Positions 1 to 6,237 of a stretch of 6,237 bases of DNA are shown one piece after another. Location of the stretch: contig JAGWJK010000280.1 in the NCBI GenBank assembly GCA_028865845.1, positions 1 through 6,237 on the forward strand, in the 5' to 3' direction. The number at the start of each line of letters is the position of its first letter. The stretch's first letter is position 1. Made by a program: the position numbers and the translations under genes. The stretch is from Rhizobiaceae bacterium. Its GTDB lineage: Bacteria; Pseudomonadota; Alphaproteobacteria; Rhizobiales; Rhizobiaceae. The notes below the pieces were generated by a model. The model was not told where the DNA came from and searched no databases. It saw only the letters and a program-made list of their open reading frames with translations.

Positions 1-2554
1 TGTGACAGCCTGCGCCGACAGCGGCGCCGATCTCGTGGACGCCGACGCCGAAGCAGGAACAGACGGTTGCGCCGGGGTCAGCCTGATCCGCACCCGGTCG
101 GCCGGCGACCAGTGCGAAGCGTTTGCGCAGATTTTCATGTTCGGCGTTTAGCTGAGAGATCGCCCAGTTGCGGGCAACGGCCACTGGTTCGCGGGCGAGG
201 AACAGCGCAGCAAGCAGCCGGGTTTCGTCGAAGAAGGCCAATCTCAGATCGCCGGCTCGTTCGTCGGCATAACCAAGTGGTTCGATGTCCTCGGGGATCG
301 AAAAGGTGCCGCGGCACCATCTGACCCAATCCTCCGCGGAGTGGTCGAAGGCCAGCTCCACGCGCCAGCCACCCTCTGCCTTCGCCAGAGACCAATAGGG
401 TGCATCGAGTTGATCCGGCTTGGCTGCAGAGACGGCAAAGCCATAGCGCGCTGCCTTGAAAGGACGTGCGGCAACCGCAACGTTTTTCGAGGCGGGCTGG
501 CCTGAGATCGGGTCCGTCACCGGCGCGACGACGGTATCGATACGCGCTCTCGCCGCGAACTGGTCGTTCCAGTGCATCGGCACGAAAATGCTGCCGCGCG
601 CCTGTCGCTCCGTAATCAGGGCGCGAACAATGGCCTTGCCATGCGGGCTTTCAATCTCGACGAGGCCGGCATTGCCGACGCCAATTTCGATGGCATCGCG
701 TGGATGCAGCTCTGTAAAGGGTTCGGCGATATGGGAGGAAAGGCGTGCGCTTTTGCCGGTGCGCGTCATCGTATGCCACTGGTCGCGAATACGGCCGGTG
801 TTCAGCGTGAAGGGATAGTTGGCATCGGTGCGATCCGAGACGGTCGGTTTGATCGCGATGAAGCGCGCTTTGCCGTCATCGTGGTAGAAGCCGCCCTTGG
901 CAAAGAAGCGGGTCGCCATTGCGCCGCCATCGGAAGGCTGCGGCCACTGGAAGGGCTGCAATTCGTCGTAGCTGCTTTGATCGATATCTGCATGAGCACC
1001 GATGTCGAAATCACGATCGCCGTTGTTCTCGAAGGCGGACAGTGTCGCGTGCTCGGCGAATATCTCCGCACCGGAGGCAAAATCGAAGGCAGCGGAGGAG
1101 CCCATTCGTTTCCCGACTTCGGCAAGCTGCCACCAGTCCGCCCTCGCCTCCCCCGGCGTTTTGAGGAAGGCGCGCTGGCGCGAGATCCGCCGTTCGGAAT
1201 TGGTGACAGTGCCGTCCTTCTCACCCCAACCGATCGAGGGCAACAGGACATGGGCGTGCCGCACGGTGTCGGTGTTCTTCAGCACATCGGAGACGACCAC
1301 GAACGGACAGGCTTTGATGGCGGCCTCGACCGCATCGGCGTCGGGCATGGAGACGACAGGGTTGGTTGCCATGATCCAGAGCGCCTTGATGCGGCCATCG
1401 GCCACCGCCCGAAACATATCCACGGCCTTCAGGCCAGGCTTTGCGGCGATGGAAGGCGATCGCCAGAAGCGCTGGACTCGATCGCGATCCGCGGCGTTTT
1501 CGATGTCCATGTGAGCGGCAAGCATGTTGGCAAGCCCGCCGACCTCGCGACCGCCCATGGCGTTCGGCTGGCCCGTCAGAGAGAATGGCCCCATGCCGGG
1601 CCGGCCGATGCGACCAGTGGCAAGATGGCAATTGATGATGGCGTTGACCTTGTCGGTCCCCGATGTGGATTGGTTGACGCCCTGGCTGTAACAGGTGACC
1701 ACCCGCTCCGTCGTGGCAAAGAGGCGATAGAATTCCCGTAGCTGCATGGCCGGCAAGCCGGTCAGCTCCAAGAGAACGCTGAAGGAAAGCGATCCGGATA
1801 CCGCAAAGGCGTCCGCAAAGCCGCTTGTGTGCTCGGCAATGTAATTCTGGTCGACCACATTCTCGGCGATCAGATGCGCAAACAATCCCGAAAAAAGCGC
1901 GACGTCGCCATCAGGGCGGATCGGCAGGTGCAAGTCCGCGATATCGGCGGTCACCGTGCGGCGGGGATCGATGACGACAACTTTCATCGATGGGCGCGCG
2001 GCCTTTGCCGCCGCAAGCCGTTGATATAGGACCGGATGGCACCACGCGAGGTTCGAGCCCGCAAGCACGATCAGGTCCGCGAGTTCCAGGTCTTCATAGG
2101 TCCCAGGCACGGTATCAGAACCAAAGGCCCGACGATGTCCGGCGACGGATGAGGACATGCAGAGGCGCGAATTGGTGTCGATGTTGCCGGAGCCGATGAA
2201 GCCCTTCATCAGCTTGTTGGCGACGTAATAGTCTTCGGTCAGCAATTGCCCGGAGACATAGAAGGCGACGGAATCGGGACCATTTTCGGTAATGGTCTGC
2301 GAAAATCGTTGTGCCACGAGATCAAGCGCTTCGTCCCATCCGGCCCGCTGTCCCGCAATTTCGGGATGGAGCACCCGTCCGTCGAGATCGACGGTTTCGC
2401 CAAGAGCCGATCCCTTGGAGCACAGCCGCCCGAAGTTGGAGGGATGGTCCGGATCGCCCCGGACCGCCACCTTGCCGTCTCCGTCGACCTTGGCGATCAC
2501 GCCGCAGCCGACACCGCAATAGGGACAGGTCGTCCTGGTCTCCTTTTCCATCAT
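1..2554 (-). CDS. nasA: Assimilatory nitrate reductase, molybdenum catalytic subunit (3' end beyond window)
   Basis: This cytoplasmic enzyme reduces nitrate to nitrite at a Mo-bis-MGD centre. The frame is open from 2554 to the left edge, giving 851 residues. The N-terminal [4Fe-4S] motif is C10-x2-C13-x3-C17-x27-C45, followed by K47. DTNSRLCMSSS carries the likely Mo-ligating Cys132, as in the Nas/Nap branch. CYSQGVNQS lies at 288-296. The C-terminal dinucleotide-binding domain includes NTGRIRDQWHTMTRTG at 585-600 and MHW at 660-662. A BFD-like [2Fe-2S] tail begins with C832-S-C834; its second cysteine pair would fall outside the window. Alphaproteobacterial relatives are about 880-900 residues (from memory), so only a few tens are missing. 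The start ATG overlaps the nirD stop (ATGA); a second ATG follows at 2551. No good Shine-Dalgarno precedes either, suggesting translational coupling. The gene is called narB in Sinorhizobium and nasC in Paracoccus. There is no frameshift or internal stop. Confidence 0.96.
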   Translation of the reverse strand, partial: MMEKETRTTCPYCGVGCGVIAKVDGDGKVAVRGDPDHPSNFGRLCSKGSALGETVDLDGRVLHPEIAGQRAGWDEALDLVAQRFSQTITENGPDSVAFYVSGQLLTEDYYVANKLMKGFIGSGNIDTNSRLCMSSSVAGHRRAFGSDTVPGTYEDLELADLIVLAGSNLAWCHPVLYQRLAAAKAARPSMKVVVIDPRRTVTADIADLHLPIRPDGDVALFSGLFAHLIAENVVDQNYIAEHTSGFADAFAVSGSLSFSVLLELTGLPAMQLREFYRLFATTERVVTCYSQGVNQSTSGTDKVNAIINCHLATGRIGRPGMGPFSLTGQPNAMGGREVGGLANMLAAHMDIENAADRDRVQRFWRSPSIAAKPGLKAVDMFRAVADGRIKALWIMATNPVVSMPDADAVEAAIKACPFVVVSDVLKNTDTVRHAHVLLPSIGWGEKDGTVTNSERRISRQRAFLKTPGEARADWWQLAEVGKRMGSSAAFDFASGAEIFAEHATLSAFENNGDRDFDIGAHADIDQSSYDELQPFQWPQPSDGGAMATRFFAKGGFYHDDGKARFIAIKPTVSDRTDANYPFTLNTGRIRDQWHTMTRTGKSARLSSHIAEPFTELHPRDAIEIGVGNAGLVEIESPHGKAIVRALITERQARGSIFVPMHWNDQFAARARIDTVVAPVTDPISGQPASKNVAVAARPFKAARYGFAVSAAKPDQLDAPYWSLAKAEGGWRVELAFDHSAEDWVRWCRGTFSIPEDIEPLGYADERAGDLRLAFFDETRLLAALFLAREPVAVARNWAISQLNAEHENLRKRFALVAGRPGADQADPGATVCSCFGVGVHEIGAAVGAGCH
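2551..2554 (-). other. ATGA stop/start overlap coupling nirD and nasA
   Basis: The nirD stop TGA (2553-2551) overlaps the nasA ATG (2554-2552), and another in-frame nasA ATG follows at once at 2551-2549. No purine-rich ribosome site stands at a proper distance upstream. The AAAAGGAG a few bases downstream lies inside the nasA coding region and has no start codon behind it in any useful spacing. Termination-reinitiation is therefore the likely mode of nasA translation; this is inferred from the sequence arrangement. Confidence 0.7.
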
Positions 2555-2880
2555 TCGGCCGCCATCATCATGCTTTCCACCGCGATGGAGAGGGCGCCAT
2601 CCTCGTTGCGGATAGGGATCGTCCGCACCTCGCCATTGTCGGCTCCGAGTGCCTTGCCGGTTTCGAGCGAGATCACCCAGTTGTGCAGCGGGCAGGTCAC
2701 TGCCTTGGCGTGGACGATGCCCTGCGAGAGTGGGCCGCCTTTGTGGGGGCAGTGATCTTCGATCGCGAAGACCTCGTTCTCGGCCGTGCGGAAGACGGCG
2801 ATCTTGCCCCGAGGCGTCTTCACGCAGCGGGCGCCTCTCAGTGGAATTTCGGAAATGTCCCCGATTGCGATCCAGTTCAT
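2551..2880 (-). CDS. nirD: Nitrite reductase (NADH) small subunit, Rieske-type NirD
   Basis: This 109-residue cytoplasmic protein is the small partner of NirB in NADH-dependent reduction of nitrite to ammonium. It is a single Rieske-like [2Fe-2S] domain, with C44-P-H46 and C63-P-L-H66 supplying the two Cys and two His cluster ligands. The length is normal for NirD. Two ATGs lie close together, at 2886 and 2880. I chose 2880 because AAGGAG, which overlaps the nirB stop codon, sits 6 bases before it, whereas it directly abuts the ATG at 2886 with no spacer; starting at 2886 would add only Met-Asp. The gene follows nirB after 10 bases and overlaps nasA by 4. Enterobacterial NirD has lost these cysteines and histidines (from memory), so this copy looks redox-competent, like the NasG ferredoxin of Paracoccus. 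The family call is firm; a role as donor to NasA is inferred. Confidence 0.95.
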   Translation of the reverse strand: MNWIAIGDISEIPLRGARCVKTPRGKIAVFRTAENEVFAIEDHCPHKGGPLSQGIVHAKAVTCPLHNWVISLETGKALGADNGEVRTIPIRNEDGALSIAVESMMMAAE

Positions 2881-2886
2881 ATCCAT

Positions 2887-2892
2887 CTCCTT
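2887..2892 (-). promoter_or_regulatory. Ribosome binding site of nirD, overlapping the nirB stop codon
   Basis: The minus strand reads TAAGGAG at the end of nirB, so the AAGGAG ribosome site shares two bases with the nirB TAA. It lies 6 bases before the ATG at 2880 and abuts the ATG at 2886, which decides the nirD start in favour of 2880. Confidence 0.8.
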
Positions 2893-5341
2893 ATTCTGCC
2901 GCGTGCGCGTAGCCGATCGTCGCCATCGGCTTGAATTCGTGCTTGTCCTTGCCGGAAACGCGCTCAGACCAGGGATCGACCTGGGCAAACGTCTGGGAGA
3001 ATACGAAGCGGTCGTAGTAGGCCTTGCGCTTGACATCATCGCCCATGATCTGGCGCCGGATTTCATCGAGCCCGATGCGCTTTGCCCATTTGTAGATGCG
3101 CTCGAGATAGCGGGCCTGCTCGCGGTACATCTGCGTCAGCGCGACGATATACTCCAACGCCTCGTCCTCGGTCCTGACGAGACCGAGAACTTCCGTGCCC
3201 TTGATGTCGAGGCCTGCAGCACCCGCAAAGTGGATCTCAAACCCGCTGTCGACGCAGATCACGCCGATGTCCTTGCAGGTCGCCTCGGCGCAATTGCGCG
3301 GACATCCTGACACCGCCATCTTCAGCTTGGCGGGCGTCCAGGAACCCCACATGAACTTCTCGATACGGATGCCGAGGCCGGTCGAATCCTGGGTGCCGAA
3401 GCGGCACCAGTCCGAACCGACGCAGGTCTTCACGGTGCGCAGGCCCTTGGCATAGGCCTGGCCAGAAACGAAACCGGCCTTTCCGAGATCGGCCCAGACA
3501 GCGGGCAGATCTTCCTTTTCGATGCCGAGCAGGTCGATGCGCTGGCCGCCCGTCACCTTCACCATCGGAATTTCGAATTTGTCTACGACATCAGCAATGG
3601 CGCGAAGTTCGCTTGAAGAGGTGACGCCGCCCCACATGCGCGGCACGACCGAGAAAGTTCCGTCCTTTTGGATGTTGGCGTGAACGCGTTCATTGATGAA
3701 GCGCGATTGGTAGTCATCGGCATATTCGTCCGGCCAGTCGCAGACGAGGTAGTAGTTGAGCGCCGGGCGGCACTTTGCGCAGCCGCAGGACGTCTTCCAT
3801 TCCAGCTCCTGCATGACGGCCGGAATAGTCTTCAGCCCCTTGGCCTTGATCAGGCGGCGAACGTCGTCGTGGCCAAGCTCGGTGCAGGTGCACATCGGCT
3901 GGACGACAGCGGGGTTGTAGCTATCACCCAGCGTCAGCGTCATGAGCTGTTCGACAAGGCCGGTGCACGAGCCGCAGGATGCGGAGGCTTTGGTGTGGGC
4001 GCGCACATCGTCTAGCGATGTCAGGCCTTTCGCGGTGATCGTCGATGTGATCTTGCCCTTGCAAACGCCGTTGCAGCCACAGATTTCCGCGTCATCCGGC
4101 AAGGCTGCAACGGCCGCCATAGGGTCCAGCGGCGACCCTCCCTGATAGGCCTGACCGAAGATCAGCGTCTCGCGCATCTCGGCGATATCGGTCTGCTTCT
4201 TCTTCAGGTCGTTAAACCAGGCGCCGTCGGCAGTCTCACCGTAAAGAACAGTGCCGATGATCCTGTTGTCCTTGAGGACGAGCCGCTTGTAGACGCCGGC
4301 CGAGGCGTCGCGCAGCACGATTTCCTCGCGGTCATCGCCATCGGCGAAATCGCCGAGCGAGAACAGGTCGATGCCTGTGACTTTGAGCTTGGTGGGCGTA
4401 TCCGAGTGCACGAAGACGGCCGAGCGATCCCCAGACAGATGCGAGGCAGCGACACGCGCCATTTCATAAAGCGGTGCGACGAGGCCATAGACCATGCCGC
4501 CCACTTCCGCACATTCGCCAAGCGCCATGATGCTGCCGTCCGAAGTCTGCATGCCATCATCGACGACGATGCCGCGGTTGACGGCAAGGCCGGCGTCTTT
4601 GGCGATGCCGACATTCGGGCGGATGCCGACGGCCATGACGACGAGCGTGGCGGGTATGATGCGGCCGTCATCGAGTTCGATGCCCTCAACCTTTTCCTTG
4701 CCGACGATCGCCTTGGTGTTGGCCTTGCAGATGACCTTGATGCCGCGCTCCTCGACGGCCTTCTGCAAGAGGTAGCCGGCCGCAGGATCGAGCTGACGCT
4801 CCATCAGCGTCGGCATGACGTGCAGCACGGTGACGTCCATGCCACGGGAGGCAAGGCCGGCGGCCGCTTCGAGACCGAGCAGACCGCCGCCGATGACAAC
4901 AGCCTTCTCGCGCGACTGGGCTGCGAGCAGCATCGCCTGCACATCGTCGAGGTCGCGGTAAGTGATGACGCCGGGCAGATCCTTGCCCGGCACGGGGATG
5001 ATGAACGGCACCGATCCGGTGGCGATCACCAGCCTGTCGTAGCTCTCGGTGACGCCATGGTCCGAGGTGACGGTCTTGGCCGTCCGGTCGATCGCGACAA
5101 TCCTATGGCCCTTGTAGAGCATGATGCCGTGCTTGATGTACCAGCCGTCGCCGTGAATGATGATCTGTTCATAATCCTTTTCGCCCGAGAGGACAGGCGA
5201 GAGCATGATGCGGTCGTAATTGACGCGCGGCTCGGCGTTGAAGATGGTCACCTGGTAGTCGCCGGGGGCCTTTTCGAAGAGGTGTTCCAGCATGCGGCCA
5301 GGCGCCATGCCATTGCCGATGATGACGAGCTTCTCAGTCAT
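2891..5341 (-). CDS. nirB: Nitrite reductase (NADH) large subunit NirB
   Basis: This 816-residue cytoplasmic siroheme enzyme catalyses six-electron reduction of nitrite to ammonium with NADH. Domains in order: an FAD/NAD-binding pyridine-nucleotide oxidoreductase module at about 1-395 (FAD motif GNGMAPGR at 9-16, ATGS at 107-110, NADH-site GGGLLGLEAA at 151-160); a first BFD-like [2Fe-2S] domain with C421-x-C423 and C456-x2-C459; a second with C484-x-C486 and C521-x2-C524; a ferredoxin-like nitrite/sulfite reductase half-domain from about 555; and the siroheme/[4Fe-4S] domain with C640-x5-C646 and C680-x3-C684. All expected cofactor ligands are present. The length is slightly below E. coli NirB (about 847). 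The start at 5341 follows GAGGA with a 9-base spacer and begins directly with the FAD-binding strand. The gene sits 17 bases after the transporter stop and 10 bases before nirD. Confidence 0.98.
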   Translation of the reverse strand: MTEKLVIIGNGMAPGRMLEHLFEKAPGDYQVTIFNAEPRVNYDRIMLSPVLSGEKDYEQIIIHGDGWYIKHGIMLYKGHRIVAIDRTAKTVTSDHGVTESYDRLVIATGSVPFIIPVPGKDLPGVITYRDLDDVQAMLLAAQSREKAVVIGGGLLGLEAAAGLASRGMDVTVLHVMPTLMERQLDPAAGYLLQKAVEERGIKVICKANTKAIVGKEKVEGIELDDGRIIPATLVVMAVGIRPNVGIAKDAGLAVNRGIVVDDGMQTSDGSIMALGECAEVGGMVYGLVAPLYEMARVAASHLSGDRSAVFVHSDTPTKLKVTGIDLFSLGDFADGDDREEIVLRDASAGVYKRLVLKDNRIIGTVLYGETADGAWFNDLKKKQTDIAEMRETLIFGQAYQGGSPLDPMAAVAALPDDAEICGCNGVCKGKITSTITAKGLTSLDDVRAHTKASASCGSCTGLVEQLMTLTLGDSYNPAVVQPMCTCTELGHDDVRRLIKAKGLKTIPAVMQELEWKTSCGCAKCRPALNYYLVCDWPDEYADDYQSRFINERVHANIQKDGTFSVVPRMWGGVTSSSELRAIADVVDKFEIPMVKVTGGQRIDLLGIEKEDLPAVWADLGKAGFVSGQAYAKGLRTVKTCVGSDWCRFGTQDSTGLGIRIEKFMWGSWTPAKLKMAVSGCPRNCAEATCKDIGVICVDSGFEIHFAGAAGLDIKGTEVLGLVRTEDEALEYIVALTQMYREQARYLERIYKWAKRIGLDEIRRQIMGDDVKRKAYYDRFVFSQTFAQVDPWSERVSGKDKHEFKPMATIGYAHAAE

Positions 5342-5350
5342 GGTTTGAAA

Positions 5351-5355
5351 TCCTC
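5351..5355 (-). promoter_or_regulatory. Ribosome binding site of nirB
   Basis: GAGGA lies 9 bases before the nirB ATG, inside the 17-base gap after the transporter stop. It supports the start at 5341. The gap is too short to hold an independent promoter or terminator, so nirB is probably cotranscribed with the transporter. Confidence 0.75.
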
Positions 5356-5358
5356 GGC

Positions 5359-6237
5359 TCAGGTTGCGGCAACGGATTGCGCGGAAAGGCTGCGGCGCTC
5401 AATTTGACGGACCGACAAGTGCATCCAGACGAGCGAAACGATGATGATGGCGAAGAGCAGCAGGAAGCAGCTGGACCACAAGCCAGTCATGTCCTTGAGG
5501 AAGCCGAAAGCGATGGGCAGGACGAAGCCGCCAAGCCCTCCCATCATGCCGACCACGCCTCCGACTGCACCGACGCTATCGGGATAGTAGGCGGGGATGT
5601 GCTTGTAGACGGCCGCTTTACCGAGGCTCATGACGAAACCGAGCACGAAGATCACGACGATGAAGACAGCGGGGGTAATTCCGATCGAGGTGTTAGTCGC
5701 GGCTGGAAAGGACAGCACCAGCGTGGCAGCCACAGCAACCGAAAACATCAGATACATGACGCTGCGGGCACCCTTCTTGTCCGAGACCGCACCACCGAAA
5801 GCGCGGAAGATGCTGCCGGGGATCGAATAGGCGGCGGCGACCATGCCGGCTGTCTCAAGATTGAAGCCGTAGACGCCGACCAGATAGCGTGGCAGCCACA
5901 GCGAGAGGGCCACGAACCCGCCAAAGGCAAAGAAATAGTAGAGCGAGAAGCGCCATACCTGGAGATTTCTCAAGGGCGCGAACTCCTTTGCCAGGCTCTT
6001 CGGCGCACGCCCGCTCTGCCGGCGGAGCCGGAAGGCCGGATTATCCGTCGTCGTGAACCAGAAGACGATGGCCATCAGCGCCAGGACGACCGCCCAGATC
6101 TCCGCGACGGCCTGCCAACCCCAGGCAAGGAGGACGAATGGGGCAGCAAACTTCGTGACGGCGGCTCCAACATTGCCGGCGCCAAAGATGCCGAGCGCCG
6201 TCCCCTGCTTCTTCGCGGGAAAGAACGGCGAGACATA
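5359..6237 (-). CDS. narK: NNP-family (NarK-type) nitrate/nitrite transporter, C-terminal part (5' end beyond window)
   Basis: This is an inner-membrane major facilitator that takes up nitrate and possibly exchanges nitrite. The frame is open from the right edge to TGA at 5361-5359, giving 292 residues; family members have about 400 or more, so roughly the first four membrane segments are missing. Numbering from the first visible residue, about eight hydrophobic segments match TM5-12: near 13-37, 41-61, 98-118, 129-150, 160-178, 189-206, 222-246 and 254-274. The nitrate signature of TM5 is seen as FGAGNVGAAVT (18-28), just after SPFFP. R145 in TM8 probably matches the substrate-binding Arg305 of E. 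coli NarK. GGAVSDKKGAR (148-158) is the MFS loop motif between TM8 and TM9. The glycine-rich TM11 stretch GGVVGMMGGLGGFVLP (226-241) is the second nitrate signature region. As first gene of the visible cluster it supplies substrate to the reductases. Transport direction and nitrate versus nitrite preference cannot be read from the sequence. Confidence 0.94.
   Translation of the reverse strand, partial: YVSPFFPAKKQGTALGIFGAGNVGAAVTKFAAPFVLLAWGWQAVAEIWAVVLALMAIVFWFTTTDNPAFRLRRQSGRAPKSLAKEFAPLRNLQVWRFSLYYFFAFGGFVALSLWLPRYLVGVYGFNLETAGMVAAAYSIPGSIFRAFGGAVSDKKGARSVMYLMFSVAVAATLVLSFPAATNTSIGITPAVFIVVIFVLGFVMSLGKAAVYKHIPAYYPDSVGAVGGVVGMMGGLGGFVLPIAFGFLKDMTGLWSSCFLLLFAIIIVSLVWMHLSVRQIERRSLSAQSVAAT

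Noticed and set aside
1..60. Possible broken 3' end of nasA
   Set aside because: The frame is open to base 1 and reads into the start of a normal BFD-like [2Fe-2S] tail. The missing end is an effect of the window boundary, not a truncation.
802..1251. Minus-strand open frame of 149 codons within nasA
   Set aside because: It lies in a different frame from the intact nasA reading frame, whose nitrate reductase motifs run through this region without interruption; the product is Arg/Ser/Pro-rich shadow sequence.
572..1741. Long plus-strand open frame (389 codons) opposite nasA
   Set aside because: It has the same codon-aligned antisense register as the frame opposite nirB, with no recognisable motif or ribosome site. 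It is explained by rarity of TTA, CTA and TCA codons in nasA.
2551..3066. Extended 171-residue version of nirD starting inside nirB
   Set aside because: The extra N-terminal residues come from out-of-frame nirB sequence and are Arg/Ser-rich. NirD proteins are about 105-115 residues and the ribosome site at 2887-2892 fixes the start at 2880.
5342..5358. Possible promoter or terminator between the transporter gene and nirB
   Set aside because: The gap is only 17 bases and holds just a ribosome site; there is no inverted repeat with a T-run and no room for a promoter within it.
4406..5407. Long plus-strand open frame (333 codons) opposite the 5' half of nirB
   Set aside because: It is exactly codon-aligned with nirB on the other strand. 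Antisense stops in that register need TTA, CTA or TCA codons in nirB, which a GC-rich genome avoids. The translation is low-complexity, rich in Asp, His and Arg, and resembles no family I recognise, while nirB is unmistakable.

Overview
The window holds four consecutive genes on the minus strand of a GC-rich genome. Protein sequence, codon use and gene order point to an alphaproteobacterium, most likely of the Rhizobium/Agrobacterium/Sinorhizobium group; this assignment is inferred from family resemblance, not from a search. Together the genes form most of an assimilatory nitrate reduction operon.

Reading in the direction of transcription (high to low coordinates), the layout is: (1) the C-terminal two thirds of an NNP/NarK-family nitrate/nitrite transporter, cut by the right edge; (2) nirB, the large subunit of NADH-dependent siroheme nitrite reductase, complete at 816 residues; (3) nirD, its small Rieske-type partner, complete at 109 residues; (4) the molybdenum catalytic subunit of assimilatory nitrate reductase (nasA, also called narB or nasC), with 851 residues visible and the last few tens missing past the left edge. 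Spacing is very tight: 17 bases between transporter and nirB, 10 bases between nirB and nirD, and a 4-base ATGA overlap between nirD and nasA. This supports a single transcript. The promoter lies beyond the right edge and any terminator beyond the left edge, so no control region is in view.

How the genes work together: the transporter brings in nitrate (and possibly nitrite), NasA reduces nitrate to nitrite, and NirB/NirD reduce nitrite to ammonium with electrons from NADH. No separate flavoprotein electron donor for NasA is encoded between these genes. NirD keeps a complete Rieske cluster motif, so the arrangement resembles the Paracoccus denitrificans Nas system, where one NADH-oxidising module feeds both reductases through a Rieske ferredoxin. 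That extension to this organism is an inference.

There is no gene-free stretch above 300 bases. I saw no tRNA, rRNA, insertion sequence, CRISPR array or notable repeat. The plus strand carries only shadow reading frames. The region looks like ordinary core metabolism and I found no convincing undescribed system.
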